DNA of 5,088 nucleotides, from NCBI GenBank assembly GCA_019118725.1, contig DWYO01000309.1, forward strand, positions 1-5,088, written 5' to 3'. The stretch comes from Candidatus Parabacteroides intestinavium. Its GTDB lineage: Bacteria > Bacteroidota > Bacteroidia > Bacteroidales > Tannerellaceae. Position 1 is the first letter of the stretch. Each line of letters opens with the position of its first letter. Positions 1-5,088 of this stretch are shown piece by piece. The translations under genes and the position numbers were made by a program. The notes beneath the pieces are model-generated. The model was not told where the DNA came from, searched no databases, and saw only the letters and a list, made by a program, of their open reading frames with translations.

Positions 1-1
1 G

Positions 2-103
2 AAGTTTTACTCTTCTCCTTATGCACGTGGAAAAAGTATTGATTTAGATAATATAGCAATAAAAATTCCGCCTTTGGACGCCGTTATGATCTCTTATTTT
101 TAG
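2..103 (+). CDS. C-terminal end of a gene that starts before the window; possibly a carbohydrate-active enzyme
   Basis: One frame stays open from base 2 to a TAG at 101-103, giving 33 codons whose last residues are IPPLDAVMISYF. The other forward frames close earlier or lack a plausible protein end. An ending of the form 'k-s-i-x-l-x-(I/L)PP-x-(D/S)AV-x-x-x-x-Y' resembles the last strand of the C-terminal beta-sandwich domain of many glycoside hydrolases (alpha-amylase type and others). That family call rests on a short motif and is weak. The next gene on the same strand encodes a predicted glycoside hydrolase 63 bp downstream, which fits a carbohydrate-degrading neighbourhood. The reading frame itself is fairly secure; the product is not. 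Confidence 0.55.
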   Translation, partial: KFYSSPYARGKSIDLDNIAIKIPPLDAVMISYF

Positions 104-166
104 GTAACTTTAAACCCGAATCTGAAACAAAATCCCGGCTGGTGATTTTATAAAAACAAATCTATT

Positions 167-1354
167 ATGAGACGAAGAAACATTTTTATGAGTGCCTTGC
201 TTTCCCTTTTCCTTTGCAGTGCATCCCTGCAAGCCGGTCAGCAAGAAGAGACAAACGCATCGACGGAGAAGAATTCTGAGTACACCGTGGCCGCTTATAT
301 CTGGCCCTCGTGCCATGATGATCCGATGGGGCGTGAAGTATTATGGCCCGAAGGAACGGGCGAGTGGGAGATTATCAAGAAGGGAAATCCGCGTTTCCCG
401 GGGCATTATCAGCCTAAATTGCCTTTGTGGGGATATGAGTTGGATAACGACCCGAAGGTGATGGAGCGTTGGATAGATACTGCTACCGCGTATGGTGTGA
501 ATACGTTTATATTTGACTGGTATTGGTTCAACAACGGGCCGTTCTTGGAGGGATGTCTGAACGATGGATTCCTGAAAGCGAAGAATAACCGAAAGATGAA
601 CTTTTACATCATGTGGGCAGACCATGATGTGGCACGCAATTATTGGAATGTTCATCGGTATAAAGAGGATAATTCCCGTTTGTGGGACGGGGCTATCGAC
701 TGGCCTAACTTCAAGATTGTGGTCGAGCGTATTATCCGGCAATATTTCAAGCAACCGAATTATTTCAAGATCAATGGTGAGCCAGTCTTCTCGGTATTTA
801 GTATCGAGAACCTGATCAAGACATTCGGATCGCTGGAGGAGACTCGCAAAGGGTTGGATTACTTTCGCGATGAGGTGAAGAAAGCCGGATTCCCCGGGTT
901 GCATGTCCAGCTTATTGCCAATGGGGTGCCTACGGATAATTTCTTACGTCAGATTGAGACGTTGGGCATCAGTAGCTTGACCGTGTATAATTGGGGAGGA
1001 CCGCATTATGAGGATTACCTCCGCTGGGGAACAGAGGCGTTTGAACGTGTGGAGCAATGGAGCAAGGCGGCATCAATCCCTTATTTCCCTAATGCTTCCA
1101 TCGGTTGGGATGATACACCGCGTTTCCCGCATAAGACCCAAAAAGATGTGGTACACTTCAACCAGTCGCCTACCTCTTTCGCCTATTTCCTTCGGAAGGC
1201 CAAGGAGTATTGTGACAGGCATCCCGAGCAACCTAAGCTGATAACCGTATATGCGTGGAACGAATGGGTGGAAGGTGCATATCTGCTTCCTGACGCTAAA
1301 TATGGATTTGGGTATCTGGAGGCGTTGAAGGAGGTTATGGCAGGAGATAAGTAA
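167..1354 (+). CDS. Exported GH99/WbsX-like protein, probable glycoside hydrolase
   Basis: A 395-residue protein. Residues 1-23 look like a Sec signal peptide: RRR at 2-4, a hydrophobic core SALLSLFLCSASL, and cleavage likely after A23 (LQA|GQ). C17 is preceded by LFL, not a lipobox, so a periplasmic protein is likelier than a lipoprotein. The mature part has the pattern of the GH99-like/WbsX family: AAYIWPS (42-48), a GEW...P-F-x-GHYQPKLPLWGY block (65-90), a (beta/alpha)8-type strand TFIFDWYWF (113-121), and the C-terminal block WNEWVEGAYLLPD (364-376). Characterised GH99 endo-alpha-mannosidases/mannanases use two glutamates three residues apart in an NEWHE motif; here E366 and E369 in NEWVE occupy the same spacing. 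Role in glycan cleavage is therefore inferred, and the substrate (mannan or another polysaccharide) cannot be told. Some relatives are annotated with polysaccharide biosynthesis instead (WbsX), but the signal peptide argues for an exocytoplasmic enzyme. The start at 167 keeps the positive n-region of the signal peptide; M8 would remove it. No Shine-Dalgarno is seen; the upstream region is A/T-rich. Confidence 0.85.
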   Translation: MRRRNIFMSALLSLFLCSASLQAGQQEETNASTEKNSEYTVAAYIWPSCHDDPMGREVLWPEGTGEWEIIKKGNPRFPGHYQPKLPLWGYELDNDPKVMERWIDTATAYGVNTFIFDWYWFNNGPFLEGCLNDGFLKAKNNRKMNFYIMWADHDVARNYWNVHRYKEDNSRLWDGAIDWPNFKIVVERIIRQYFKQPNYFKINGEPVFSVFSIENLIKTFGSLEETRKGLDYFRDEVKKAGFPGLHVQLIANGVPTDNFLRQIETLGISSLTVYNWGGPHYEDYLRWGTEAFERVEQWSKAASIPYFPNASIGWDDTPRFPHKTQKDVVHFNQSPTSFAYFLRKAKEYCDRHPEQPKLITVYAWNEWVEGAYLLPDAKYGFGYLEALKEVMAGDK

Positions 1355-1384
1355 ATCGGAAGGCAAGGCTACAGGGGTGTCTTG

Positions 1385-1404
1385 TCGGACAGGGTTTGTC
1401 TGAT
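1385..1404 (+). other. Inverted repeat downstream of the GH99-like gene (7-8 bp stem, 5-nt loop)
   Basis: TCGGACA (1385-1391) and TGTCTGA (1397-1403) flank a 5-base loop and pair fully in RNA if one G-U is allowed; G1384 and T1404 can add another G-U. It starts 30 bp after the GH99-like stop codon, so it could be a transcript-end hairpin. No T-run follows, so it is not a canonical intrinsic terminator. Both arms also match half-sites of the two dyads found 20-60 bp downstream (TGTCCGA/TCGGACA), so it may be a degenerate, everted regulator site instead. Confidence 0.35.
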
Positions 1405-1421
1405 CGCCAATTGAACAAAAT

Positions 1422-1437
1422 CGTCCGATTTCGGATA
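1422..1437. promoter_or_regulatory. Putative upstream activator site 1 (imperfect dyad)
   Basis: TCCGA (1424-1428), two bases, TCGGA (1431-1435) form an inverted repeat of the same design as site 2. Flanking bases are less symmetric (CG before, TA after), so this would be the weaker site. Its centre lies about 98 bp before the predicted transcription start, a normal enhancer distance for an NtrC-family activator. The likely binder is the regulator encoded two genes downstream; that pairing is inference. Confidence 0.65.
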
Positions 1438-1439
1438 AG

Positions 1440-1459
1440 AGTGTCCGATATCGGACACT
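1440..1459. promoter_or_regulatory. Putative upstream activator site 2 (perfect 20-bp palindrome)
   Basis: The core GTGTCCGATATCGGACAC (1441-1458) is a perfect palindrome, and A1440/T1459 extend it to 20 bp. Its TCCGA-N2-TCGGA core is repeated exactly 20 bp upstream as site 1, close to two helical turns, so two dimers would sit on about the same face of the DNA. The centre is about 78 bp before the predicted transcription start. Fis-type helix-turn-helix domains of sigma-54 activators bind such dyads as dimers. The identity of the binder is inferred from gene proximity. Confidence 0.75.
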
Positions 1460-1482
1460 TTGTTTTTAGGAAGGATGTTAAT

Positions 1483-1495
1483 AATCAGCCTATTA
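1483..1495 (+). promoter_or_regulatory. IHF-like DNA-bending site
   Basis: AATCAGCCTATTA matches the enterobacterial IHF consensus WATCAR-N4-TTR at every defined position. It sits between the two dyads and the -24/-12 promoter, centred near -39, where IHF sites commonly occur in sigma-54 promoters to bring the bound activator to the polymerase. Whether the HU/IHF-family proteins of this lineage read the same consensus is not known from the sequence. The same stretch also holds a small palindrome, CCTA-T-TAGG (1489-1497). Confidence 0.45.
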
Positions 1496-1501
1496 GGATT
1501 A

Positions 1502-1517
1502 CGGCACGACTTTTGCT
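1502..1517 (+). promoter_or_regulatory. Sigma-54 (-24/-12) promoter of the tolC-regulator-kinase cluster
   Basis: CGGCACGACTTTTGCT compares with the sigma-54 consensus TGGCACG-N4-TTGCW: the GGCACG and TTGC blocks are intact and only the first base differs. The invariant GG (1503-1504) and GC (1515-1516) are separated by exactly 10 bases. Transcription would begin near 1528, giving a leader of about 15 nt before the ATG at 1543. This promoter class requires an AAA+ activator, and one is encoded within the cluster it would drive. Confidence 0.85.
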
Positions 1518-1542
1518 TTAGATTGGGCAAATATAAAAAAGC

Positions 1543-3027
1543 ATGAAACGAATAGGTGTTTGGATTATAGGATTATGGGCGGGGATTTGTACTATCCAGG
1601 CGGAAACGCTTGAAAAGAGTTACCCGCTGACCTTGGATGAGGCTATCCGGTTGGCGCAGGTCCGTTCGGTGGATGCGGCAGTAGCCCTGAACGAGTTGAA
1701 AACGGCTTATTGGGAATACCGGACGCACAAGGCGGACCAGCTTCCGGAGGTCGTTTTTACCGGGACATTGCCTACTTACAATAAGCAATATGCGCAATAT
1801 CAGCAATCGGATGGTTCGTACACGTATGTGCAAAGCAATATGTTTGGGCTGAATGGGAAAATCTCTATTGAGCAGAACATTGCTTTGACTGGTGGTAAAA
1901 TCGCGTTAAACACCTCGTTGGATTTTACACGCCAGTTGGGGCATGGAGCGTATAGTGAGTTCATGAGTGTGCCGGTTAGCCTGACCTTGACGCAACCTAT
2001 CTTTGGGGTGAACGACCAAAAATGGAAACGCCGTATCGAGCCTGTGCGGTATGAGGAGGCTAAGGCCGCTTTTATGGAGAGTGTGGAGAATGTGACGATT
2101 ACTACGATAACTCATTACTTCAATCTTCTTCTGGCTCAAGACAATCTGGAAATATGCCGGCAAAATTTGGAAAATGCCAATAAGTTGTATGATATAGCCG
2201 TAGCCAAACGTAAGATAGGACATATTTCGGAAATCGAATTGATGCAATTGAAGCAATCTGCCCTACAGGCAAAGGGAAAAGTAACCGAAGCAGAGGCCAA
2301 TTTCAACTCGATGATGTTCCAATTACGCTCGTTCTTGGGGTTGAGTGAGGAGGATATCATCGAGCCAGTCATGCCGGAAACCTCTACCGATTTGCGTCTG
2401 GATTACCAGCAGGTCTTGGAAAAGGCGCAAGAGAACAATTCTTTTTCCAAGAATATTCGCCGGAGGCAATTGGAGGCGGATTATGATGTGGCTACGGCTA
2501 AGGGAGAGCGGTTTGGCATAGATCTTTTTGCTTCAGTGGGATATACCGGAAAAGAGCGGACTTTGGCCGGAGCGTATGATCCGTTAAAAGACAATCAGAT
2601 TGTAGAGGTTGGCGTAACGATCCCGATTCTGGACTGGGGAAAGCGAAAAGGGAAGGTCAAGGTAGCGGAGTCGAACCGAGAGGTGGAGCTTTCCAAAATC
2701 CGTCAGGAACAAATGGATTTCAATCAGGATATATTCTTGCTGGTCGAGAACTTCAATAATCAGTCCACTCAATTGCAGATCGCGGCTGAGGTGGACGAGT
2801 TGGCCGAACGCCGGTATAATACTTCTATTGAGACCTTTATGGTCGGGAAAATCGATATTCTGGAGTTGAACGACGCGCAGAACTCGAAGGATGATGCCAA
2901 GCAGAAACACATCCAGGAATTGTATTATTATTGGCGTTACTTGTATAATATTCGGAGTCTGACCTTGTATGATTTTCTGAATAATTGTACTTTAGACGCA
3001 GATTTTGAGAAGTTGGTCAGGGAGTAA
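1543..3027 (+). CDS. TolC-family outer-membrane efflux protein
   Basis: A 494-residue protein with a Sec signal peptide (MKR, hydrophobic core, cleavage probably after A20 in IQA|ET) and no lipobox cysteine, so it is not of the lipidated OprM type. The two-fold repeat of the outer-membrane efflux family is visible. Each half has a long alpha-helical hairpin and a beta-strand segment: the first half has LTLDEAIRLAQ (28-38) and LTLTQPIFGVND in its barrel strand, and the second half has the strand VTIPILDWGKRKGKVKVAE, with P361 and W365 in the conserved PxxDWG motif. Such proteins trimerise to form the exit duct of ABC, RND or MFS tripartite pumps or of type I secretion. The C-terminus is rich in aromatics (YYYWRYLYNIRS). 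No pump or adaptor gene is seen in the window, so the substrate is unknown. Start: the ATG 15 nt after the predicted sigma-54 transcription start, with an A-rich leader and no Shine-Dalgarno. Confidence 0.93.
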   Translation: MKRIGVWIIGLWAGICTIQAETLEKSYPLTLDEAIRLAQVRSVDAAVALNELKTAYWEYRTHKADQLPEVVFTGTLPTYNKQYAQYQQSDGSYTYVQSNMFGLNGKISIEQNIALTGGKIALNTSLDFTRQLGHGAYSEFMSVPVSLTLTQPIFGVNDQKWKRRIEPVRYEEAKAAFMESVENVTITTITHYFNLLLAQDNLEICRQNLENANKLYDIAVAKRKIGHISEIELMQLKQSALQAKGKVTEAEANFNSMMFQLRSFLGLSEEDIIEPVMPETSTDLRLDYQQVLEKAQENNSFSKNIRRRQLEADYDVATAKGERFGIDLFASVGYTGKERTLAGAYDPLKDNQIVEVGVTIPILDWGKRKGKVKVAESNREVELSKIRQEQMDFNQDIFLLVENFNNQSTQLQIAAEVDELAERRYNTSIETFMVGKIDILELNDAQNSKDDAKQKHIQELYYYWRYLYNIRSLTLYDFLNNCTLDADFEKLVRE

Positions 3028-3080
3028 AGGTAACGAGTTGACAAGACCTGATAACTTTTTCAGCAAAAAACGAATAAGTA

Positions 3081-4442
3081 ATGGCAAGGATATTGATTAT
3101 AGATGATGATGCGGGGGTACGTTCATCGTTGGGGTTCCTCTTGAAAAGGGCGGGCTACCAGCTGGAATCGGTACCCGGTCCGAAAGAGGCGATTCAGGTG
3201 GTGCGTGAACAGGCCCCACAATTAATATTGATGGATATGAACTTCACGCTGACTACTACCGGAGAAGAGGGAATCCGGCTTTTGAGGCAAGTGAAGGTGC
3301 TTTGTCCGGATGTGCCGGTTATCCTGATGACAGCTTGGGGGTCTATCTCTTTGGCGGTACAGGGTATGCAGGCCGGGGCATTTGATTTCATCACCAAGCC
3401 TTGGAACAATCTGGTGTTGCTGAAGTCGGTCCGTAATGCGCTGGATTTATGTGAACAGAAGGAGGATACCGGTGCACCGCTCAACCGGACAGAGGCGGAT
3501 GCCAAGTTCCATTTTGAAAAGATTGTAGGGCAGAGTCCAGCTTTGATGAATATTTTAGGGACGGTGTCGCGTATTGCACCTACTACGGCCTCAGTTCTGA
3601 TTACGGGTGAAAGCGGTACCGGGAAGGAGCTGATAGCTGAGGCTATCCATGAGAACAGTTCTCGTTCGGACGGACCTTTTGTCAAGGTGAATTTGGGCGG
3701 ATTGTCGCAGAGCCTTTTTGAAAGTGAGATGTTCGGCCATAAAAAGGGTGCTTTTACCGATGCCTATATGGATAGGGTCGGGCGGTTTGAGATGGCCAAT
3801 GGAGGAACGATTTTTTTGGATGAGATTGGAGATCTGGAGCTCTCTTCGCAGGTTAAGCTCTTGCGTGTCTTGCAAGACCAGACTTTTGAGGTATTGGGGG
3901 ATAGCCGGCCCCGGAAGGTGGATGTGCGGGTAGTCAGTGCAACTAATCGGGACCTGTCGGCGATGGTCGGAGCCCATACGTTCCGCGAAGACCTGTTTTA
4001 TCGTATTAATCTGATAACAGTCCATTTGCCGGCACTTAGGGAAAGACGGGAGGATATCCCATTGTTGGCACACTATTTTGCGCAGAAATTATCTGAGACG
4101 AACGGATTGCCGATGGTGGAGTTCTCTTCAGAGGCATTGGGGTATTTGCAACAGCTTCCCTTTCCGGGGAATATCCGTGAGCTGAAGAATTTGGTGGAGC
4201 GTACCTTGCTGGTATCCGGGAAACAACGTATCGAGGCGGAAGATTTCCAACAGAATGAATTGGCGCAACCCCTCGCTCCGAAGTCGGCCTTGGAGGGATT
4301 GACCTTGGAGGAGCTGGAGAAGCAAACTATCTTACGAACGCTGGAGAAATATGACCGTAATTTGAAACAGGCAGCACAAGCGTTGGGCATCAGCCGAGCT
4401 TCGCTTTACCGGAGGTTGGAAAAATATAAGATAGAATTGTAA
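3081..4442 (+). CDS. NtrC-family sigma-54-dependent response regulator
   Basis: A 453-residue cytoplasmic activator with the full three-domain layout. The receiver (about 2-123) has the acidic pocket D8-D10, phospho-acceptor D52, T84 and K106. The AAA+ domain (about 147-385) has Walker A GESGTGKE (176-183), the sigma-54 contact loop as GAFTDA (223-228) rather than GAFTGA, Walker B TIFLDE (243-248), and a FREDLFYRIN/LPALRERREDIP segment followed by PGNIRELKN. The Fis-type helix-turn-helix at the C-terminus (about 427-453) reads LKQAAQALGISRASLYRRLEKYKIEL. When phosphorylated it should oligomerise, hydrolyse ATP and remodel sigma-54 polymerase. It lies 53 bp after tolC and 20 bp before a sensor kinase gene, and a sigma-54 promoter with dyad sites precedes the cluster, so autoactivation of tolC and itself is the best guess. 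The loop after D52 is unusual: it lacks the common proline at D+4 and reaches the conserved glycine at D+9 instead of D+8. No Shine-Dalgarno; AT-rich leader. Confidence 0.95.
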   Translation: MARILIIDDDAGVRSSLGFLLKRAGYQLESVPGPKEAIQVVREQAPQLILMDMNFTLTTTGEEGIRLLRQVKVLCPDVPVILMTAWGSISLAVQGMQAGAFDFITKPWNNLVLLKSVRNALDLCEQKEDTGAPLNRTEADAKFHFEKIVGQSPALMNILGTVSRIAPTTASVLITGESGTGKELIAEAIHENSSRSDGPFVKVNLGGLSQSLFESEMFGHKKGAFTDAYMDRVGRFEMANGGTIFLDEIGDLELSSQVKLLRVLQDQTFEVLGDSRPRKVDVRVVSATNRDLSAMVGAHTFREDLFYRINLITVHLPALRERREDIPLLAHYFAQKLSETNGLPMVEFSSEALGYLQQLPFPGNIRELKNLVERTLLVSGKQRIEAEDFQQNELAQPLAPKSALEGLTLEELEKQTILRTLEKYDRNLKQAAQALGISRASLYRRLEKYKIEL

Positions 4443-4447
4443 CGTAT

Positions 4448-4453
4448 AGGAGG
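4448..4453 (+). promoter_or_regulatory. Strong Shine-Dalgarno sequence of the kinase gene
   Basis: AGGAGG lies 9 bases before the ATG at 4463 and fixes that start over the in-frame ATG at 4478. The other complete genes in the window have A-rich leaders without such a motif, as is usual in Bacteroidetes, so this one stands out. It may help translation of a gene late in the transcript. Confidence 0.6.
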
Positions 4454-4462
4454 CAGGCCATC

Positions 4463-5088
4463 ATGCGATTAAAAAGTATGTTTTTTCTCTTGATTCTGCT
4501 GTTATGCAGTCTGGTTCTGCTATTGGCTTATCTGGTGCTGGGCGGACTTTCCGTCAAGCTGTTCTTCTGGATAGAGGGATTGATGGTGCTGGCCATTATA
4601 CTTCTGTTTGTCTTGTATCAGCGCATCTTAAAACCGCTCTACATTTTGGGAAATGGCATGGATTTGCTGAACGAACAGGATTTCAGTTCCCGTCTGGGGA
4701 GAGTAGGGCAGAAGGAAACCGACCGGATTGTGGATGTGTTCAATCGTATCATGGACCAGCTCAAAAATGAACGGCTTCGCTTGAGGGAGCAGAATCATTT
4801 CCTTGATTTGCTGATTCAAGCCTCGCCAATGGGGGTGATTATCCTGAATTTGGATAAACAGATCATCTCGGTTAATCCTGCGGCTTGCAAGATGCTCCGT
4901 ATAGAAAGGGAAGAGGTGGTGGTCGGTAATACCTTGTCTGATCGGAACGACTTGCCTTTGCTGGAAGAACTAGACCGGGTTCCGCTGAATGATTCGCAAA
5001 CCATCCGGCTGAGCGATGCCAATGTATATAAATGTTCGCATTCCTCGTTTATGGATCAAGGGTTTTCTCATGATTTTTATTTGATAGA
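4463..5088 (+). CDS. Sensor histidine kinase, N-terminal part (runs off the window end)
   Basis: 208 codons are present with no stop before the window ends. Residues about 6-27 and 34-51 are two hydrophobic membrane segments separated by only about 6-8 residues, so there is almost no periplasmic domain. A HAMP-like linker follows (about 53-101), with the typical R-I-x-K-P58 start and E85-TDRIVDVFNRIMDQL end. Then comes a PAS domain (about 112 onward: HFLDLLIQASPMGVIILN, and VNPAACKML at 137-145). The phospho-accepting histidine and ATPase domain would lie beyond base 5088, so kinase identity is inferred from architecture and from the adjacent response regulator gene, 20 bp upstream on the same strand. 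The layout resembles NtrY-like kinases, which pair with NtrC-type regulators. Input is probably sensed in the membrane or by the cytoplasmic PAS. Confidence 0.85.
   Translation, partial: MRLKSMFFLLILLLCSLVLLLAYLVLGGLSVKLFFWIEGLMVLAIILLFVLYQRILKPLYILGNGMDLLNEQDFSSRLGRVGQKETDRIVDVFNRIMDQLKNERLRLREQNHFLDLLIQASPMGVIILNLDKQIISVNPAACKMLRIEREEVVVGNTLSDRNDLPLLEELDRVPLNDSQTIRLSDANVYKCSHSSFMDQGFSHDFYLI

Noticed and set aside
129..149. AAAATC...GATTTT inverted repeat between the first two genes as a terminator
   Set aside because: The stem is six mostly A-T pairs with a 9-base loop and no clean U-tract, too weak to call. The two flanking genes could be co-transcribed.
104..166. Search for a promoter of the GH99-like gene
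   Set aside because: No convincing Bacteroidetes -7 element (TAnnTTTG) with a -33 element, and no GG-N10-GC, was found in the 63-bp gap.
206..217. C17 of the GH99-like signal peptide as a lipoprotein cysteine
   Set aside because: The preceding residues LFL do not form a lipobox (L-[AS]-[GA]-C), and a normal signal peptidase I site follows at LQA|GQ.
341..904. Long antisense open frame opposite the GH99-like gene (187 codons), with similar antisense frames opposite tolC and the regulator
   Set aside because: These lie wholly inside genes with clear family motifs, and their translations show no recognisable domain or signal. They are shadow frames.
3028..3080. TTGACA-like hexamer and TAACTT in the gap between tolC and the regulator as an internal promoter
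   Set aside because: The two elements are only about 8 bp apart, far too close for a -35/-10 pair, and Bacteroidetes primary promoters use a different consensus. The gap shows no strong hairpin either.
4504..4770. Forward open frame of 88 codons near the regulator end
   Set aside because: It overlaps the sensor kinase in another frame. The kinase frame has an AGGAGG Shine-Dalgarno, TM segments, HAMP and PAS motifs and stays open to the window end.

Overview
The window looks like a chromosomal segment of a Bacteroidales bacterium (Bacteroides/Parabacteroides type). This is inferred from protein character (a GH99/WbsX-like secreted enzyme, a TolC protein ending in a YYYWRYLYNIRS-type tail, a bEBP with GAFTDA), moderate GC, and A-rich, mostly Shine-Dalgarno-free translation starts. 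No marker gene is present, so the genus is not fixed. All genes read on the + strand, gene density is high, and no RNA gene, IS, CRISPR array or long repeat was seen.

Layout: (1) Bases 2-103 hold the last 33 codons of a gene that begins outside the window, with a C-terminus like those of glycoside-hydrolase beta-sandwich domains. (2) 167-1354 encodes an exported GH99/WbsX-like protein, probably a glycoside hydrolase. (3) 1355-1542 is a compact regulatory region. It holds two tandem TCCGA-N2-TCGGA dyads whose centres are exactly 20 bp apart (the second is part of a perfect 20-bp palindrome), then a perfect match to the IHF consensus, then a -24/-12 (sigma-54) promoter with exact GG-N10-GC spacing. 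(4) 1543-3027 encodes a TolC-family outer-membrane efflux protein. (5) 3081-4442 encodes an NtrC-family sigma-54 response regulator. (6) 4463 to the window end is the N-terminal part of its probable partner sensor kinase (two TM segments, HAMP, PAS); the catalytic part lies beyond the window.

How it fits together: tolC, regulator and kinase form a tight co-directional cluster (gaps of 53 and 20 bp) behind one sigma-54 promoter. The simplest model is positive autoregulation: the kinase detects an envelope or membrane signal, phosphorylates the regulator, and the regulator binds the twin dyads and activates sigma-54 RNA polymerase with help from DNA bending at the IHF-like site. That would raise the outer-membrane channel together with its own sensor and regulator. 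No inner-membrane pump or adaptor gene is visible, so the TolC partner must be downstream or elsewhere. The promoter architecture is read directly from sequence; the regulatory wiring is inference. The two carbohydrate-related genes upstream are probably a separate unit.
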